A stretch of DNA of 13,746 bases, from assembly GCA_021736965.1 (NCBI GenBank), contig JAIPEV010000028.1, forward strand, positions 1-13,746. The letters run 5' to 3'. How positions within the stretch are numbered: the stretch's first letter is position 1; each line of letters begins with the position of its first letter. Under the pieces are notes generated by a model, which ran no database searches, had not been told where the DNA came from, and worked only from the letters and a program-made list of their open reading frames with translations. The DNA comes from Halanaerobiales bacterium (GTDB taxonomy: Bacteria; Bacillota; Halanaerobiia; Halanaerobiales; M55B127). A program made the translations under genes and the position numbers. Positions 1 through 7,754 of the stretch are shown piece by piece.

Positions 1-356
1 TGATAAGCAGCATAAGGCATTTCCTTAACAGAGGTTAGATTAAACTCTGCAGGATAATAAAAAGGTAAAAACATACCAATATCTACTGTGCCATCTTTTA
101 CCAGGGGTAGAACATCACCCGCACCAGCTAAAGTTCCATAATGTGCAGTAAAATTAACTTGTCCATCTGTTTTTTCTCTAACTCGTTGAGCAAAAAATTT
201 GAACGCTTGACTTGTTATGTGCGATTCAGAGGAATAAGTACCTAAAACTAAATTATATTCTTCCTGTGCAACAGCAACATTTAATCCTAGAACACCTACA
301 AATAAACCAATCATTAATAATATAATTGTTAACTTGAAATTCTTCATTTTTAACAT
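1..356 (-). CDS. TRAP transporter solute-binding protein (DctP family), 5' part only
   Basis: This is the N-terminal part of a periplasmic or lipid-tethered substrate-binding subunit of a tripartite ATP-independent (TRAP) transporter; the gene runs off the left edge of the window after 118 codons. The predicted protein opens with a typical secretion signal: Lys-rich start, hydrophobic core at residues 9-27, and cleavage likely after AVA at residue 30. The mature part has the DctP pattern, with GTLAGAGDVLPLVKDGTVDIG around residues 77-97, followed by a stretch like the family's YYPAEF..TSV.E.P. I start at 356 because an AGGGAGG ribosome site lies 10 bases upstream; ATG at 347 is in frame but too far from it. 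The gene follows a GntR regulator on the same strand. The substrate cannot be told from this part. The membrane subunits should lie beyond the window. Confidence 0.85.
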   Translation of the reverse strand, partial: MLKMKNFKLTIILLMIGLFVGVLGLNVAVAQEEYNLVLGTYSSESHITSQAFKFFAQRVREKTDGQVNFTAHYGTLAGAGDVLPLVKDGTVDIGMFLPFYYPAEFNLTSVKEMPYAAY

Positions 357-485
357 TTGCTAAATTCCTCCCTTTTTAATTAAGCTAAATAAATTTAATA
401 ATTTGTATTTTTTATTTATCACCCCTTATTGCTTAGTATTTTTGAAAAATAATTCAAGTTTCTAGTATTGATTATTAAATAAGAA

Positions 486-554
486 CATAAGCTTATGGTC
501 CACATAATAGTAAAACTCCGGAGGTGAGTGGGACTTAACTCATGTCTGTTGTCC
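486..554. repeat. GC-rich palindromic patch of unknown role
   Basis: A perfect 12-base palindrome, CATAAGCTTATG (486-497), is followed by a 58-base stretch that is nearly half G+C in otherwise very AT-rich DNA. That stretch contains the palindrome CTCCGGAG (516-523), an inverted repeat TGAGT/ACTCA (525-529 and 538-542), and GTCCAC (498-503), which can pair with GTGGGAC (528-534) with one bulged base. It could be a structured leader RNA of the TRAP transcript, a binding site for a second regulator, or a remnant of a mobile element. Translation of either strand gives no protein I recognise. Confidence 0.4.
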
Positions 555-654
555 AATATTTATTAGTAATTTAGAAAGAAAAATATCTAGTAATCTTTCA
601 AAAAGTTTTTAAGTTTCTGAATTTAATTAATATAGTAACTTATCCCTATGTAAG

Positions 655-668
655 CTTGTCTGAACAAG
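655..668 (-). promoter_or_regulatory. Probable GntR operator before the TRAP gene
   Basis: The sequence CTTGTCTGAACAAG is an inverted repeat with 5-base arms and a 4-base centre. It matches the repeat over the gntR promoter at 1466-1481. HutC-subfamily regulators bind sites with GT-N4-AC at the core, and both sites fit. Its place between gntR and the TRAP gene suggests that the regulator controls transport, but no clear promoter boxes flank this copy. Confidence 0.55.
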
Positions 669-684
669 TTTTACTTTAAAAAAA

Positions 685-1437
685 TTAAATATGAAAATTA
701 TAGTGAAGTTTGAATTCAAATCTATCTCCACGTATTATACTTCTTTTTAATTCAAGTGGTTGATTATCTATAGCATATACAATAGATTCAACTAAAAAAG
801 CAGGCTCACCTATTTTAGCATTTAACTGTTTTGCTTCAAATTTTTTTAAATTTACAGGTTCTATATACTCTTCTCCATTACCAATCTGTATATTATAGTT
901 ATCTCTAATGATGTCATAGATACAACCATATTCATATTTGTTGTCACAAAAGGTAGATAAATCGTAGCGATCTGCGGAAACATAGGAAGTTTCTAAAATA
1001 ATTGGTTTATCTTTTATTTCTCTTTTTTTAACAATCTTATGTACCTTACTATTCTGAGATATCTTCAATTTATTTGCGATATGGTCTTTAGCTTCCTCTA
1101 CATCTCTATAGATCAATTTTGATATTACATTATTATTTTTCAAAGAATAATCATCAGTAAATGTATAAAATCTAAAAAAGTTCTGCTCTAACTTTGCTTC
1201 TTTTATGTAATAACCTTTCCCTTTTATACTTTTGATTAACCCATCGTTGACCATATCTTTTAATGCTCTTCGAACTGTATTTCTGCTTACATAATACATT
1301 TCAGAAAGTTCATTTTCGGAAGGTAATATATCACCTGCTTCATATTCTTGAGTTCTTATTTTTTCTTTTAATTTTGTTTTTATCTGATGATAAAAGGGAA
1401 TTACACTCTCTTTATCTAATCTATCTATTTCAGACAT
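685..1437 (-). CDS. GntR-family transcriptional regulator, HutC/FarR type (UTRA domain)
   Basis: The 250-residue protein is a standard-length two-domain repressor. Residues 13-80 form the winged helix: a PFYHQIKTKLKEKI helix, the DILPSENELSE turn, VSRNTVRRALKDMVNDGLI as recognition region, and a wing ending KGKGYYI. Residues 95-245 resemble the UTRA effector domain, which usually senses a small metabolite such as a sugar phosphate, amino acid or fatty acid. ATG at 1437 has a GAAGGTG ribosome site 6 bases upstream. The promoter directly upstream carries an inverted repeat over the transcription start, so autorepression is likely. A second copy lies before the co-oriented TRAP transporter gene. 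The protein is therefore probably the local substrate-responsive regulator of that transporter; its effector is unknown. Confidence 0.93.
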   Translation of the reverse strand: MSEIDRLDKESVIPFYHQIKTKLKEKIRTQEYEAGDILPSENELSEMYYVSRNTVRRALKDMVNDGLIKSIKGKGYYIKEAKLEQNFFRFYTFTDDYSLKNNNVISKLIYRDVEEAKDHIANKLKISQNSKVHKIVKKREIKDKPIILETSYVSADRYDLSTFCDNKYEYGCIYDIIRDNYNIQIGNGEEYIEPVNLKKFEAKQLNAKIGEPAFLVESIVYAIDNQPLELKRSIIRGDRFEFKLHYNFHI

Positions 1438-1465
1438 TTTAACACCTTCTTTTTAAATCTTATCC

Positions 1466-1481
1466 ACTTGTCCATACAAGT
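1466..1481 (-). promoter_or_regulatory. Operator over the gntR transcription start
   Basis: ACTTGTCCATACAAGT is a perfect inverted repeat with 6-base arms and a 4-base centre. It begins directly after the -10 box of the gntR promoter on the minus strand, so a bound repressor would cover the start point. On the minus strand it reads ACTTGTATGGACAAGT, and the second copy (655-668) shares CTTGT-N4-ACAAG. The core fits the GT-N4-AC pattern of HutC-subfamily GntR sites. That the neighbouring GntR protein is the binder is inferred from position. Confidence 0.65.
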
Positions 1482-1510
1482 ATAATAGCATAAAATCTTT
1501 TTCTTGTAAA
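1482..1510 (-). promoter_or_regulatory. Sigma-A-type promoter of gntR
   Basis: On the minus strand the -35 box TTTACA (1505-1510) and the -10 box TATTAT (1482-1487) are separated by exactly 17 bases. The start point would fall inside the inverted repeat at 1466-1481. The gene starts at 1437, giving a leader of about 40 bases. Confidence 0.65.
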
Positions 1511-1609
1511 ACAAATTGACAAAATAATTTATAATTTTCAGACTTCTTGCAAATAAATATCTATATAAGAGTTTTTAAAATTATTGATATATAAGGGATC
1601 TTTATTTTT

Positions 1610-1638
1610 AAAAAAAATTTATATATTTTCAATATAAA
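1610..1638 (-). terminator. Possible weak terminator of the patatin-to-flavoprotein operon
   Basis: Read on the minus strand after the flavoprotein stop (1655), TTTATAT pairs with ATATAAA (7 bp, 7-base loop), followed by eight T. The stem is only A-T pairs, so the hairpin is weak. Its position at the end of the operon and before the gntR promoter is what supports it. Confidence 0.35.
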
Positions 1639-1654
1639 CCTTAATATTTTTTTA

Positions 1655-2158
1655 TTACTCCTGGTAAGTTCCGATTATTTTACCATAATAGACAGTATGA
1701 TAATCTCCACTAGGATAGAATTTGTTTTTAATATTTTGATCAAACAGTAAACTTTTATCCATATCCTGTTTATAGACTACTTCACATTCATAATGAATAT
1801 CATTTCCTTTTATAAAAGGAGTATCTATTTTTTTACCGTTTATTATTTCTAAATCTAACTCTTCAAACTTATCAACATCCCTTCCGGAATAAGTGCCACA
1901 GTAGTTTAACTCTTTTTTAAACTGACCCTTAAATGGTATTGATACTGTAAATTGATCACTATTTTCTATAAGTTTATGTGTATATCTAGAATCTCGTACT
2001 AAAACAGTAAAAATTGGAATACCCCAGATCACACCAATACTTCCCCAACCAATAGTCATCGTATTTATTTCTTTTCTATCTTTAACCGTTAAAAATGCAC
2101 CTTTTTTAATCACTTCCATAATTTTCTTTTGAAATTCATTAAATTTAATTGTCTTCAT
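1655..2158 (-). CDS. Flavin-reductase-like FMN-binding protein
   Basis: The 167-residue protein resembles the flavin reductase-like (DIM6/NtaB, FMN-binding split-barrel) family. Recognisable parts are the N-terminal strand GAFLTVKD, the NTMTIGWGSIGVIWGIPIFTVLVR segment typical of small anaerobe members, the following TVSIPF strand, and the CGTYSGRDVDKF motif with its single conserved-looking Cys. Such proteins bind FMN and transfer electrons or reduce flavin, usually in the cytoplasm; the partner here is not known. An in-frame ATG at 2182 overlaps the upstream stop codon, but AGAGGAG lies 8 bases before ATG 2158, so I start there. The gene is the last of the operon, 17 bases after the nitroreductase. 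Pairing with a second flavoprotein suggests a shared redox role. Confidence 0.85.
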   Translation of the reverse strand: MKTIKFNEFQKKIMEVIKKGAFLTVKDRKEINTMTIGWGSIGVIWGIPIFTVLVRDSRYTHKLIENSDQFTVSIPFKGQFKKELNYCGTYSGRDVDKFEELDLEIINGKKIDTPFIKGNDIHYECEVVYKQDMDKSLLFDQNIKNKFYPSGDYHTVYYGKIIGTYQE

Positions 2159-2175
2159 CTTACCATCTCCTCTGT

Positions 2176-2679
2176 TTACCATTTATTTTTATGAACTCTA
2201 CTCTTAATGTACCTATCTGGAGCTTCTTTATTTTCAGCGGGATATCCTACAGGTATTAATGAGAAAGGAATTATCTCTGATGGTAGTTTGAATAAATTCT
2301 TAAATTTAGCAACTATATCTTCATTTGAATATATTCCTAACCATACAGTTCCTAAACCTAGATCAACCGCCTTAAGTAAGATATTTTGAGTAGCAGCCGC
2401 ACAGTCTTGAACCCAAAACCCCTCATATTTAGTCTGATTTAAATCAGCACATACCAATATAGCTTTATTTACCTGTGTTATCATCTTAGAATAAGGATGA
2501 ATTTTTGGTATATCATTTAAGATCTTTTCATCATCGATTACTATAAAATGCCAGGGCTGTTCATTACCTGCAGATGGTGCTAACATTGCAGCATTTAATA
2601 GTTTATTAATATCATTATCAGATACACTTTTACTTTTATAAGATCGAATACTTCTTCTTTTTTTTATTATATCAACCAT
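2176..2679 (-). CDS. Nitroreductase-family FMN oxidoreductase
   Basis: The 167-residue protein has the compact nitroreductase fold. Markers are the N-terminal RRSIRSYK (residues 8-15, FMN phosphate contacts), APSAGNEQPWHF (34-45, flavin contact), the long central helix, GLGTVWLG (108-115), and a C-terminal VGYP-containing strand. Members reduce nitro compounds, quinones or flavins with NAD(P)H, usually as dimers; the physiological substrate cannot be read from sequence. ATG at 2679 has AGGAGG 7 bases upstream and is preferred over the TTG one codon earlier. The start overlaps the protease stop by 8 bases (ATGGTTGA), so translation is probably coupled. Confidence 0.92.
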   Translation of the reverse strand: MVDIIKKRRSIRSYKSKSVSDNDINKLLNAAMLAPSAGNEQPWHFIVIDDEKILNDIPKIHPYSKMITQVNKAILVCADLNQTKYEGFWVQDCAAATQNILLKAVDLGLGTVWLGIYSNEDIVAKFKNLFKLPSEIIPFSLIPVGYPAENKEAPDRYIKSRVHKNKW

Positions 2680-4516
2680 CAACTCTCCTCCTTTTTTTAG
2701 TTATATAGTTAATCTCTTCTAAAACAAGTCCACATTTATCATCTTTAAATAAATCTAATGTTAAATCAATATCTTTTTTTGTTGTTAAATGAACAATTAC
2801 TCTAAATAATAATAACCTATCCCAGCATCTATCATAATTATCATATACTTCAATAAGAAAACTTCTAAATCCTTTTTTATTATAATATAAGACAATTTCA
2901 ATCAATGTTTCTAAACTGATCTTCTTTTCTGAAAATTCTCTTTTTAAACCTTCTTCAATTTGGTCAAAAGAGTATCTATTAAATATACTTTTGATTAGAT
3001 TTTTCCTCTCTTCTGCTATCTTGAATAACTCTCTTACATCTATCTTCTCTTTTTTGTGATCTATTTTTTTAATTAGGTCTTTTTCTAACAAACTATTTTT
3101 AGCATATTTGAATAAATAATAATATCTTAAATTGTTTTCTTTTTTAGTTAATATCTCTATAACTGCTCTTTTTATTTCAACTTTATCTGTATTACTATAA
3201 ATTTTATATAGTCTAGTGATTTCATTTTCATTTAGATTTTCTTTTTTATTTATTATATTAGACTTTATTAGATTAATACTTTTTAAATTGAAGTGAAGTA
3301 GATCTCCTATATTGGTAGAATTTTTATATTTATTAATTAAATACTTTTCATAAAAAATAAATAATAATGAAATGAAAATATTTAATACAGAAAAAATTAA
3401 TAATTTATCTATATTTAGTAAATTAAATATAAAAACAACTAACATATTAATAAATAATATAACTTTTAATATAAAATATCTCTCATAATTTGTTATTCTC
3501 TTAACTATAAAATATATTACTGTTAACACCATAAGATATTTCAAATTTGTAACTGTAAATATATACTGACTAATATTTATTATAAAGTAATCTTGTAAGA
3601 TTAAAAAGACTGGTCCACCTACTATCAATACTAAAATCAAATAATGTATTCCAATATATCCCATCTTTTTTATTACTAAATAAGATAATAAGATAAAAAC
3701 TACCATCGGTAATATATATAAATATAATAGCTTATTGATGTCATATTTTAATAAATATTTTAAGTTACTAACCTTTCCTTCCCCTAACAGTCCCTTACTA
3801 TATAATGGGTCATTAAGAGAAACAGTGATCTCTTTTAGTAAGTTTACTGCTTCCTTGAAGTCTATTTGCTCATTCTTTGAGATGATTTTTGCTAGAAAAG
3901 CAGATACTCTAGGCGCTGCAAAGGAAGTACCACTAGCCCGATAACTGATAAACTGTGGCATACTTAATGTAGTAAAAAAACTACCATCTGCACAGATATC
4001 AATATATTCACCATAGTTAGAATAACTTGTTTTTTTTCTGCCATCAACACTTGCAACTGCTATTACATGGTCTTTAAATGCCGCCGGGTAAAATGAAAGT
4101 GGACTATCATCATTACCTGCTGCTGCAACTATACCTACCTCTAGATTATTAAGATTTTTTATTAACCTCTCATGGTAACTACTTTTATCATAAAATCCTA
4201 GGCTTATATTCACAATTACCTCTTGATTGAGATTATCCAGTTTATACTGATAAATTTCCTCTAATGCCTGATAATAATAAGTAAGTTCATGTTGATCTTT
4301 CTTTTTTATATTTCGTTTTATTATTTTGAAATCAGGAGCTGCTCTTTCTATTATTAAAGATACAATATCCCCATGTGATAAGATGTTATTATCAAATGAA
4401 TCTATTACGAAAACCGTTATTGGATCTTCTTGCCTATTTCCAAGTAATGGTAACAAATATGCAGCAAAGATCAATATTAAGATGATGAAAAATACTTTTA
4501 TATCTCTTTTACCCAT
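2672..4516 (-). CDS. Membrane-anchored subtilisin-like serine protease with C-terminal cytosolic helical domain
   Basis: The 614-residue protein has an N-terminal membrane helix (7-25) preceded by Lys/Arg, placing the next domain outside the cell. Residues 33-225 are a compact S8 peptidase: Asp39 in VIDS, His48 in SHGD, oxyanion Asn135 in AAAGND, and Ser198 in GTSFAAP. The Asp-to-His gap is only 9 residues against about 32 in subtilisin, so the intervening segment is short. Five further membrane segments follow at about 263-282, 288-308, 325-338, 348-368 and 371-390. Residues 400-614 are charged and helical, predicted to lie in the cytoplasm, perhaps as HEAT-like repeats; I recognise no named family there. 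No propeptide is evident. The ATG overlaps the upstream stop by 8 bases and has no good ribosome site, so coupled translation is likely. Protease identity is firm; the role is unknown. Confidence 0.85.
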   Translation of the reverse strand: MGKRDIKVFFIILILIFAAYLLPLLGNRQEDPITVFVIDSFDNNILSHGDIVSLIIERAAPDFKIIKRNIKKKDQHELTYYYQALEEIYQYKLDNLNQEVIVNISLGFYDKSSYHERLIKNLNNLEVGIVAAAGNDDSPLSFYPAAFKDHVIAVASVDGRKKTSYSNYGEYIDICADGSFFTTLSMPQFISYRASGTSFAAPRVSAFLAKIISKNEQIDFKEAVNLLKEITVSLNDPLYSKGLLGEGKVSNLKYLLKYDINKLLYLYILPMVVFILLSYLVIKKMGYIGIHYLILVLIVGGPVFLILQDYFIINISQYIFTVTNLKYLMVLTVIYFIVKRITNYERYFILKVILFINMLVVFIFNLLNIDKLLIFSVLNIFISLLFIFYEKYLINKYKNSTNIGDLLHFNLKSINLIKSNIINKKENLNENEITRLYKIYSNTDKVEIKRAVIEILTKKENNLRYYYLFKYAKNSLLEKDLIKKIDHKKEKIDVRELFKIAEERKNLIKSIFNRYSFDQIEEGLKREFSEKKISLETLIEIVLYYNKKGFRSFLIEVYDNYDRCWDRLLLFRVIVHLTTKKDIDLTLDLFKDDKCGLVLEEINYITKKRRRVDG

Positions 4517-5609
4517 TGTTTTGTTTGCTCATCATATATTTATCATGGTATTCTACAAAGATCACACGGGCCACAGCATAAGCTGGAACAGCATATAAAG
4601 CACCAATAAAACCAAACAGAGTAATAAATATCAAGACAGTAAAGATTACTACTAAAGGATGTATCTTTAATCTTTTTCCCTGAACTCTTGGTTGAATTAT
4701 ATTGCCTTCAATCTGTTGAACTACAATAAGTACAATAATTATCTTTATAACCAAAAGAAAACTATGTGAAATACCTATAAAAATAGCAGGTAATATACCT
4801 AAAATCGCACCCAAAAATGGTATAAAGGAAGTTACCATAACAATTGCAGATAATATTAATGCATTAGGTAATCCAATGATTAGAAAACCTATATAGGTTA
4901 ACACACCTAGAATAAAGGCAACAAAAATCTGCCCAATGATATATTTTGAAAGGGTATCATCTATTTTCTTAATCAATTTGTTTATTTCTTGTTTATCAGA
5001 TGGTAAGTATCTAACTAATGTATTTTTGATTTTTAGATCATCTTTTAATAGATAATAAACTACAAAAGGTATTAATACAATTACAGTTCCTATATTTGTT
5101 AAGGTAGTAAAAATACCAAATATATTATTTTTAACAACCTCAACCAAACTTCCAATAAAGTTAGATAATCTCTCTTGAATATTAAATCTTTTTAAGTACT
5201 CCATAACTCTATTACCTACTTCAAAAAAGATATTATCTTTTTCTACAGGAATCGTCTGTGAATAGTAATAATCCGAGAGTTGATTTGCAAGATTCTTAGT
5301 TTGTTCAGTAATAATATTTCCTCCAAAATAAATTATGAAAATAATAATAGTCAATATAATAATAAAACTAATAAATATTGCTACTGTCTTATACTTTAAA
5401 AATCTAGTTAATATCTTTACTAAGGGTCTTAATAAATAATATAAAAAACCTCCTAATAACATTGGTATAATGAATAGTGAAGTAATTATTCTAAAAGCCC
5501 TCGTTATAAAGGGAACTTGATTTATTAATATTAAAATTATTAAAATAAGTATTATGCCAAAACTAACTTTAAAAAATTTATTATCCTTTATATTAATAAT
5601 TAACTCCAC
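4509..5609 (-). CDS. AI-2E/PerM-family membrane transporter (UPF0118)
   Basis: The 366-residue integral membrane protein matches the AI-2E transporter (PerM/YtvI/YdiK) family. It has two hydrophobic N-terminal segments (13-30 and 40-60), a third at about 74-96, a soluble loop (about 97-165) containing the family's EQTKNLANQLSDYY-like stretch, then the C-terminal bundle with IIGLPNALILSAIVMVTSFIPFLGA and the conserved GNIIQPRVQGKRLKIHPL signature. Family members export autoinducer-2 or act as ion or solute permeases; the substrate here is undetermined. The only usable start is GTG at 5609, which overlaps the hslO stop by 10 bases. Its ribosome site (AAAGG) is very close, so coupling to hslO is probable. 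Length is normal. Confidence 0.9.
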   Translation of the reverse strand: MELIINIKDNKFFKVSFGIILILIILILINQVPFITRAFRIITSLFIIPMLLGGFLYYLLRPLVKILTRFLKYKTVAIFISFIIILTIIIFIIYFGGNIITEQTKNLANQLSDYYYSQTIPVEKDNIFFEVGNRVMEYLKRFNIQERLSNFIGSLVEVVKNNIFGIFTTLTNIGTVIVLIPFVVYYLLKDDLKIKNTLVRYLPSDKQEINKLIKKIDDTLSKYIIGQIFVAFILGVLTYIGFLIIGLPNALILSAIVMVTSFIPFLGAILGILPAIFIGISHSFLLVIKIIIVLIVVQQIEGNIIQPRVQGKRLKIHPLVVIFTVLIFITLFGFIGALYAVPAYAVARVIFVEYHDKYMMSKQNNG

Positions 5610-6478
5610 TCCCTTTCTAGATGTTTTTTAATATACTGTTCATCATATTTGTATTTTTTATTACAGAAATGACAAGTAACTTCAAGATACCCTTCTTCAA
5701 ATAAGGTTTCTTTTATTTCTTGCTCATTTAAAGTATTTAAAATTTCAATTCCTCTTTTTTTACTACAGTTACACTTATATTTTGTTTCAGATATTTTTTT
5801 AATTTCATAAGGAAAACCTTCTAAAACGATATCTAATAACTCTTCAGGAGATTTACCTTCTTCAATTAGGTTGCTAACAGAGGTAATATTATTTAAGTTT
5901 TCTTCTAATTTTTTAATAGTCACTTCTGGTGTTTCAGGTAAAAGTTGTAAGATAAAACCTCCGGCAGCTTTAACAGAATAATCTTTATCAATCAATACTC
6001 CCAGACCTACAGATGAAGGAATCTGCTCTGACATTGTGAAATAGTAGGTTAGATCTTCTCCAATTTCACCACTGACTAGGTTAACCTTACTTTCATATGG
6101 ATCTTTTAATCCATATACTTTTTTTACATATAACTCTCCTTCACCAACTGCTTTTTTAACATCTAATTTATTAAGATCATTAATAAAAATATCTAAGTTT
6201 GGATTCCCTACAAAACCTCTGACTTCATTTTTAGAATTGGCTTCAACAATTATTCTATCTATTGGTCCATCAGATATAATTTTTAAACTTGTTTTTTTGA
6301 CTTCTTTCTCTAAAACATTCATCATAGCTACAGCAGAAAGTGCTCTACCCAATGCTGCACTAGCTACAGGAGTAGTTTTATGCATCTTTTGTGCTTTATC
6401 AACCATTTTTGTTGATCTTAATGCTAGTGCCCTTATCTGTTTATTTTTAGTTAGTACTCTAATCATATAATCTTTCAT
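5600..6478 (-). CDS. hslO: Hsp33 redox-regulated chaperone
   Basis: Hsp33 is a cytoplasmic holdase that binds unfolding proteins when oxidative stress oxidises its zinc-binding cysteines. The predicted 292-residue protein has the usual family length. The N-terminal domain shows the conserved TTPVASAALGRAL region (35-47), SDGP (69-72) and the GFVGNP strand. The C-terminal redox switch is intact: Cys236-X-Cys238 and Cys269-X2-Cys272. An in-frame ATG at 6493 lies inside the end of the patatin gene, but GAGGG sits 8 bases before ATG 6478, so I choose that. It lies 4 bases after the phospholipase stop and overlaps the next gene. Operon partners include two flavin oxidoreductases, which fits a redox-stress theme. 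Confidence 0.96.
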   Translation of the reverse strand: MKDYMIRVLTKNKQIRALALRSTKMVDKAQKMHKTTPVASAALGRALSAVAMMNVLEKEVKKTSLKIISDGPIDRIIVEANSKNEVRGFVGNPNLDIFINDLNKLDVKKAVGEGELYVKKVYGLKDPYESKVNLVSGEIGEDLTYYFTMSEQIPSSVGLGVLIDKDYSVKAAGGFILQLLPETPEVTIKKLEENLNNITSVSNLIEEGKSPEELLDIVLEGFPYEIKKISETKYKCNCSKKRGIEILNTLNEQEIKETLFEEGYLEVTCHFCNKKYKYDEQYIKKHLEREWS

Positions 6479-6482
6479 TATC

Positions 6483-7706
6483 TTATCCCTCATTTTTTGT
6501 TATATTATTAAAAAGTTCTGATATAACCATATTAATAATTTCATCTTTGATTGTTTTTGATAATAACTCACTTTTTTTAACAAAGTTAGGTAGATTAATA
6601 TTTTTAATTTCTACAGGTTCATATTTATCAGATATACTTTTTACAAATTGATCAAATGTATATATCTTAAGAAAATCTAAATTCACCTTTTCTGCAATCA
6701 CTTCAAGTACTTTCACAATTATCTTTGTATAACTTACATTATTATCTATATTTAGTAAACTAGCTAATCTTGGTATAATAACTTCAAATAAAGCCCTTTT
6801 AGAGTCCATCTCTTCATAACCAATAAATTCTGCTATTTTTTTTATACTTCTATCTGGAATACTCAATAAGTAGTTAATAAAATAATCTTCATTTTCTTCT
6901 ATCTTTACATAGTATTTATCTCCAATTATATCTTTTTCAAAAGCTTTTTGAGCATCTAAATAGCCAAGTTTTAAATTTCTTCTAGCTAATTTAGTATTAA
7001 AATCAAGAATATTTCCTAAATCTACAGATGGTTCAATATAACTTATATTTAACTCCTTTTTGTTTTTTATTTCTCTTGTTATACCCAATCCATGAGTTCT
7101 TATTGCTATAATATTTTTATACCCTTTGTCAACTAGCATATCTATTGGTAAATTATCATAAAAACCACCATCTAAGTAATATTTCTCCTTTCTTTTTTTT
7201 TGTTTAAATGTTGGTAAATTTGCACTCGCCATAAGATAGTCTTTTAACTCACCTTCGGGCATCTCCTCTATATAAATTTTTATTGGTTCTAAATCTGATA
7301 AAGATATAGTAACTATACCAAAATCCTTTTTGGACTCTCTTATCTTTTTTTCATCTACATTTTGATCTATAATGTCTTCAATTAAGGAGATTTCTAATCC
7401 TTTGTTTTCAAACAGACTTTTAAACTGTGACCAAAAGTATGACAAATCTTTTTTATCAAAACTAAAGGATTTTATTTTATCTAAATCTTCTTGTTTAATA
7501 TTAAATACCTTTTCGGGGTTAATGTTATACCACAAATCATATGCTTTATCTATATCATCTTGAATAATTAAGGCACCATTTAAAGCTCCAATTGAAGTCC
7601 CTGCTACACCTGCAATTTCTATCTCTCTTTCTTTTAATGCCTTGACAGCACCTATTTGGTATGAACCTTTAGCTCCACCACCTTCTAAAATCAAACCGTA
7701 CTTCAT
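6483..7706 (-). CDS. Patatin-like phospholipase
   Basis: The 407-residue protein is a patatin-family acyl hydrolase with a Ser-Asp dyad. GGGAKG (9-14) forms the oxyanion hole, GTSIG (36-40) holds the nucleophile Ser38, and DGG (179-181) supplies Asp179. The helical segment ASANLPTF (160-167) is also typical. Such enzymes cleave ester bonds of phospholipids or other acylglycerols. No signal peptide is present, so it acts in the cytoplasm or at the inner membrane face. The region after about residue 210 is mixed helical, with no motif I recognise. ATG 7706 is preceded by AGGATGTGA, one mismatch from an ideal ribosome site. It is the first gene of a six-gene operon and is divergent from hflX. 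Confidence 0.92.
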   Translation of the reverse strand: MKYGLILEGGGAKGSYQIGAVKALKEREIEIAGVAGTSIGALNGALIIQDDIDKAYDLWYNINPEKVFNIKQEDLDKIKSFSFDKKDLSYFWSQFKSLFENKGLEISLIEDIIDQNVDEKKIRESKKDFGIVTISLSDLEPIKIYIEEMPEGELKDYLMASANLPTFKQKKRKEKYYLDGGFYDNLPIDMLVDKGYKNIIAIRTHGLGITREIKNKKELNISYIEPSVDLGNILDFNTKLARRNLKLGYLDAQKAFEKDIIGDKYYVKIEENEDYFINYLLSIPDRSIKKIAEFIGYEEMDSKRALFEVIIPRLASLLNIDNNVSYTKIIVKVLEVIAEKVNLDFLKIYTFDQFVKSISDKYEPVEIKNINLPNFVKKSELLSKTIKDEIINMVISELFNNITKNEG

Positions 7707-7754
7707 ATGATCACATCCTAATTGAATTTGACTTAGTTACTTAAATTTTTTAAA

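Larger units (their letters stand above)
357..684. other. Intergenic region between gntR and the TRAP gene
   Basis: This 328-base gap holds a GntR-type operator (655-668), an unusually GC-rich structured patch (486-554) and the TRAP ribosome site (about 367-373). I found no convincing sigma-A promoter. The best minus-strand match is CTTACA with TATTAA 16 bases later, just downstream of the operator, with 4/6 matches in each box. I saw no clear terminator for gntR, so read-through from gntR into the TRAP genes is possible. Confidence 0.6.

Noticed and set aside
157..166. Third copy of the operator half ACTTGTCCAT
   Set aside because: It lies inside TRAP coding sequence and the second arm is missing (CTGTTT), so it is probably chance.
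542..574. Plus-strand 10-codon reading frame after a GGAGGTGA site
   Set aside because: Spacing to the ATG is about 14 bases, the peptide is tiny and unlike anything known, and the site is explained by the palindromic patch.
1516..1535. Plus-strand TTGACA followed by TATAAT
   Set aside because: The boxes are only 8 bases apart and no plus-strand gene lies downstream.
4326..4598. Plus-strand open frame of 90 codons
   Set aside because: It is antisense to the well-supported protease and AI-2E-family genes, without a ribosome site or recognisable product.
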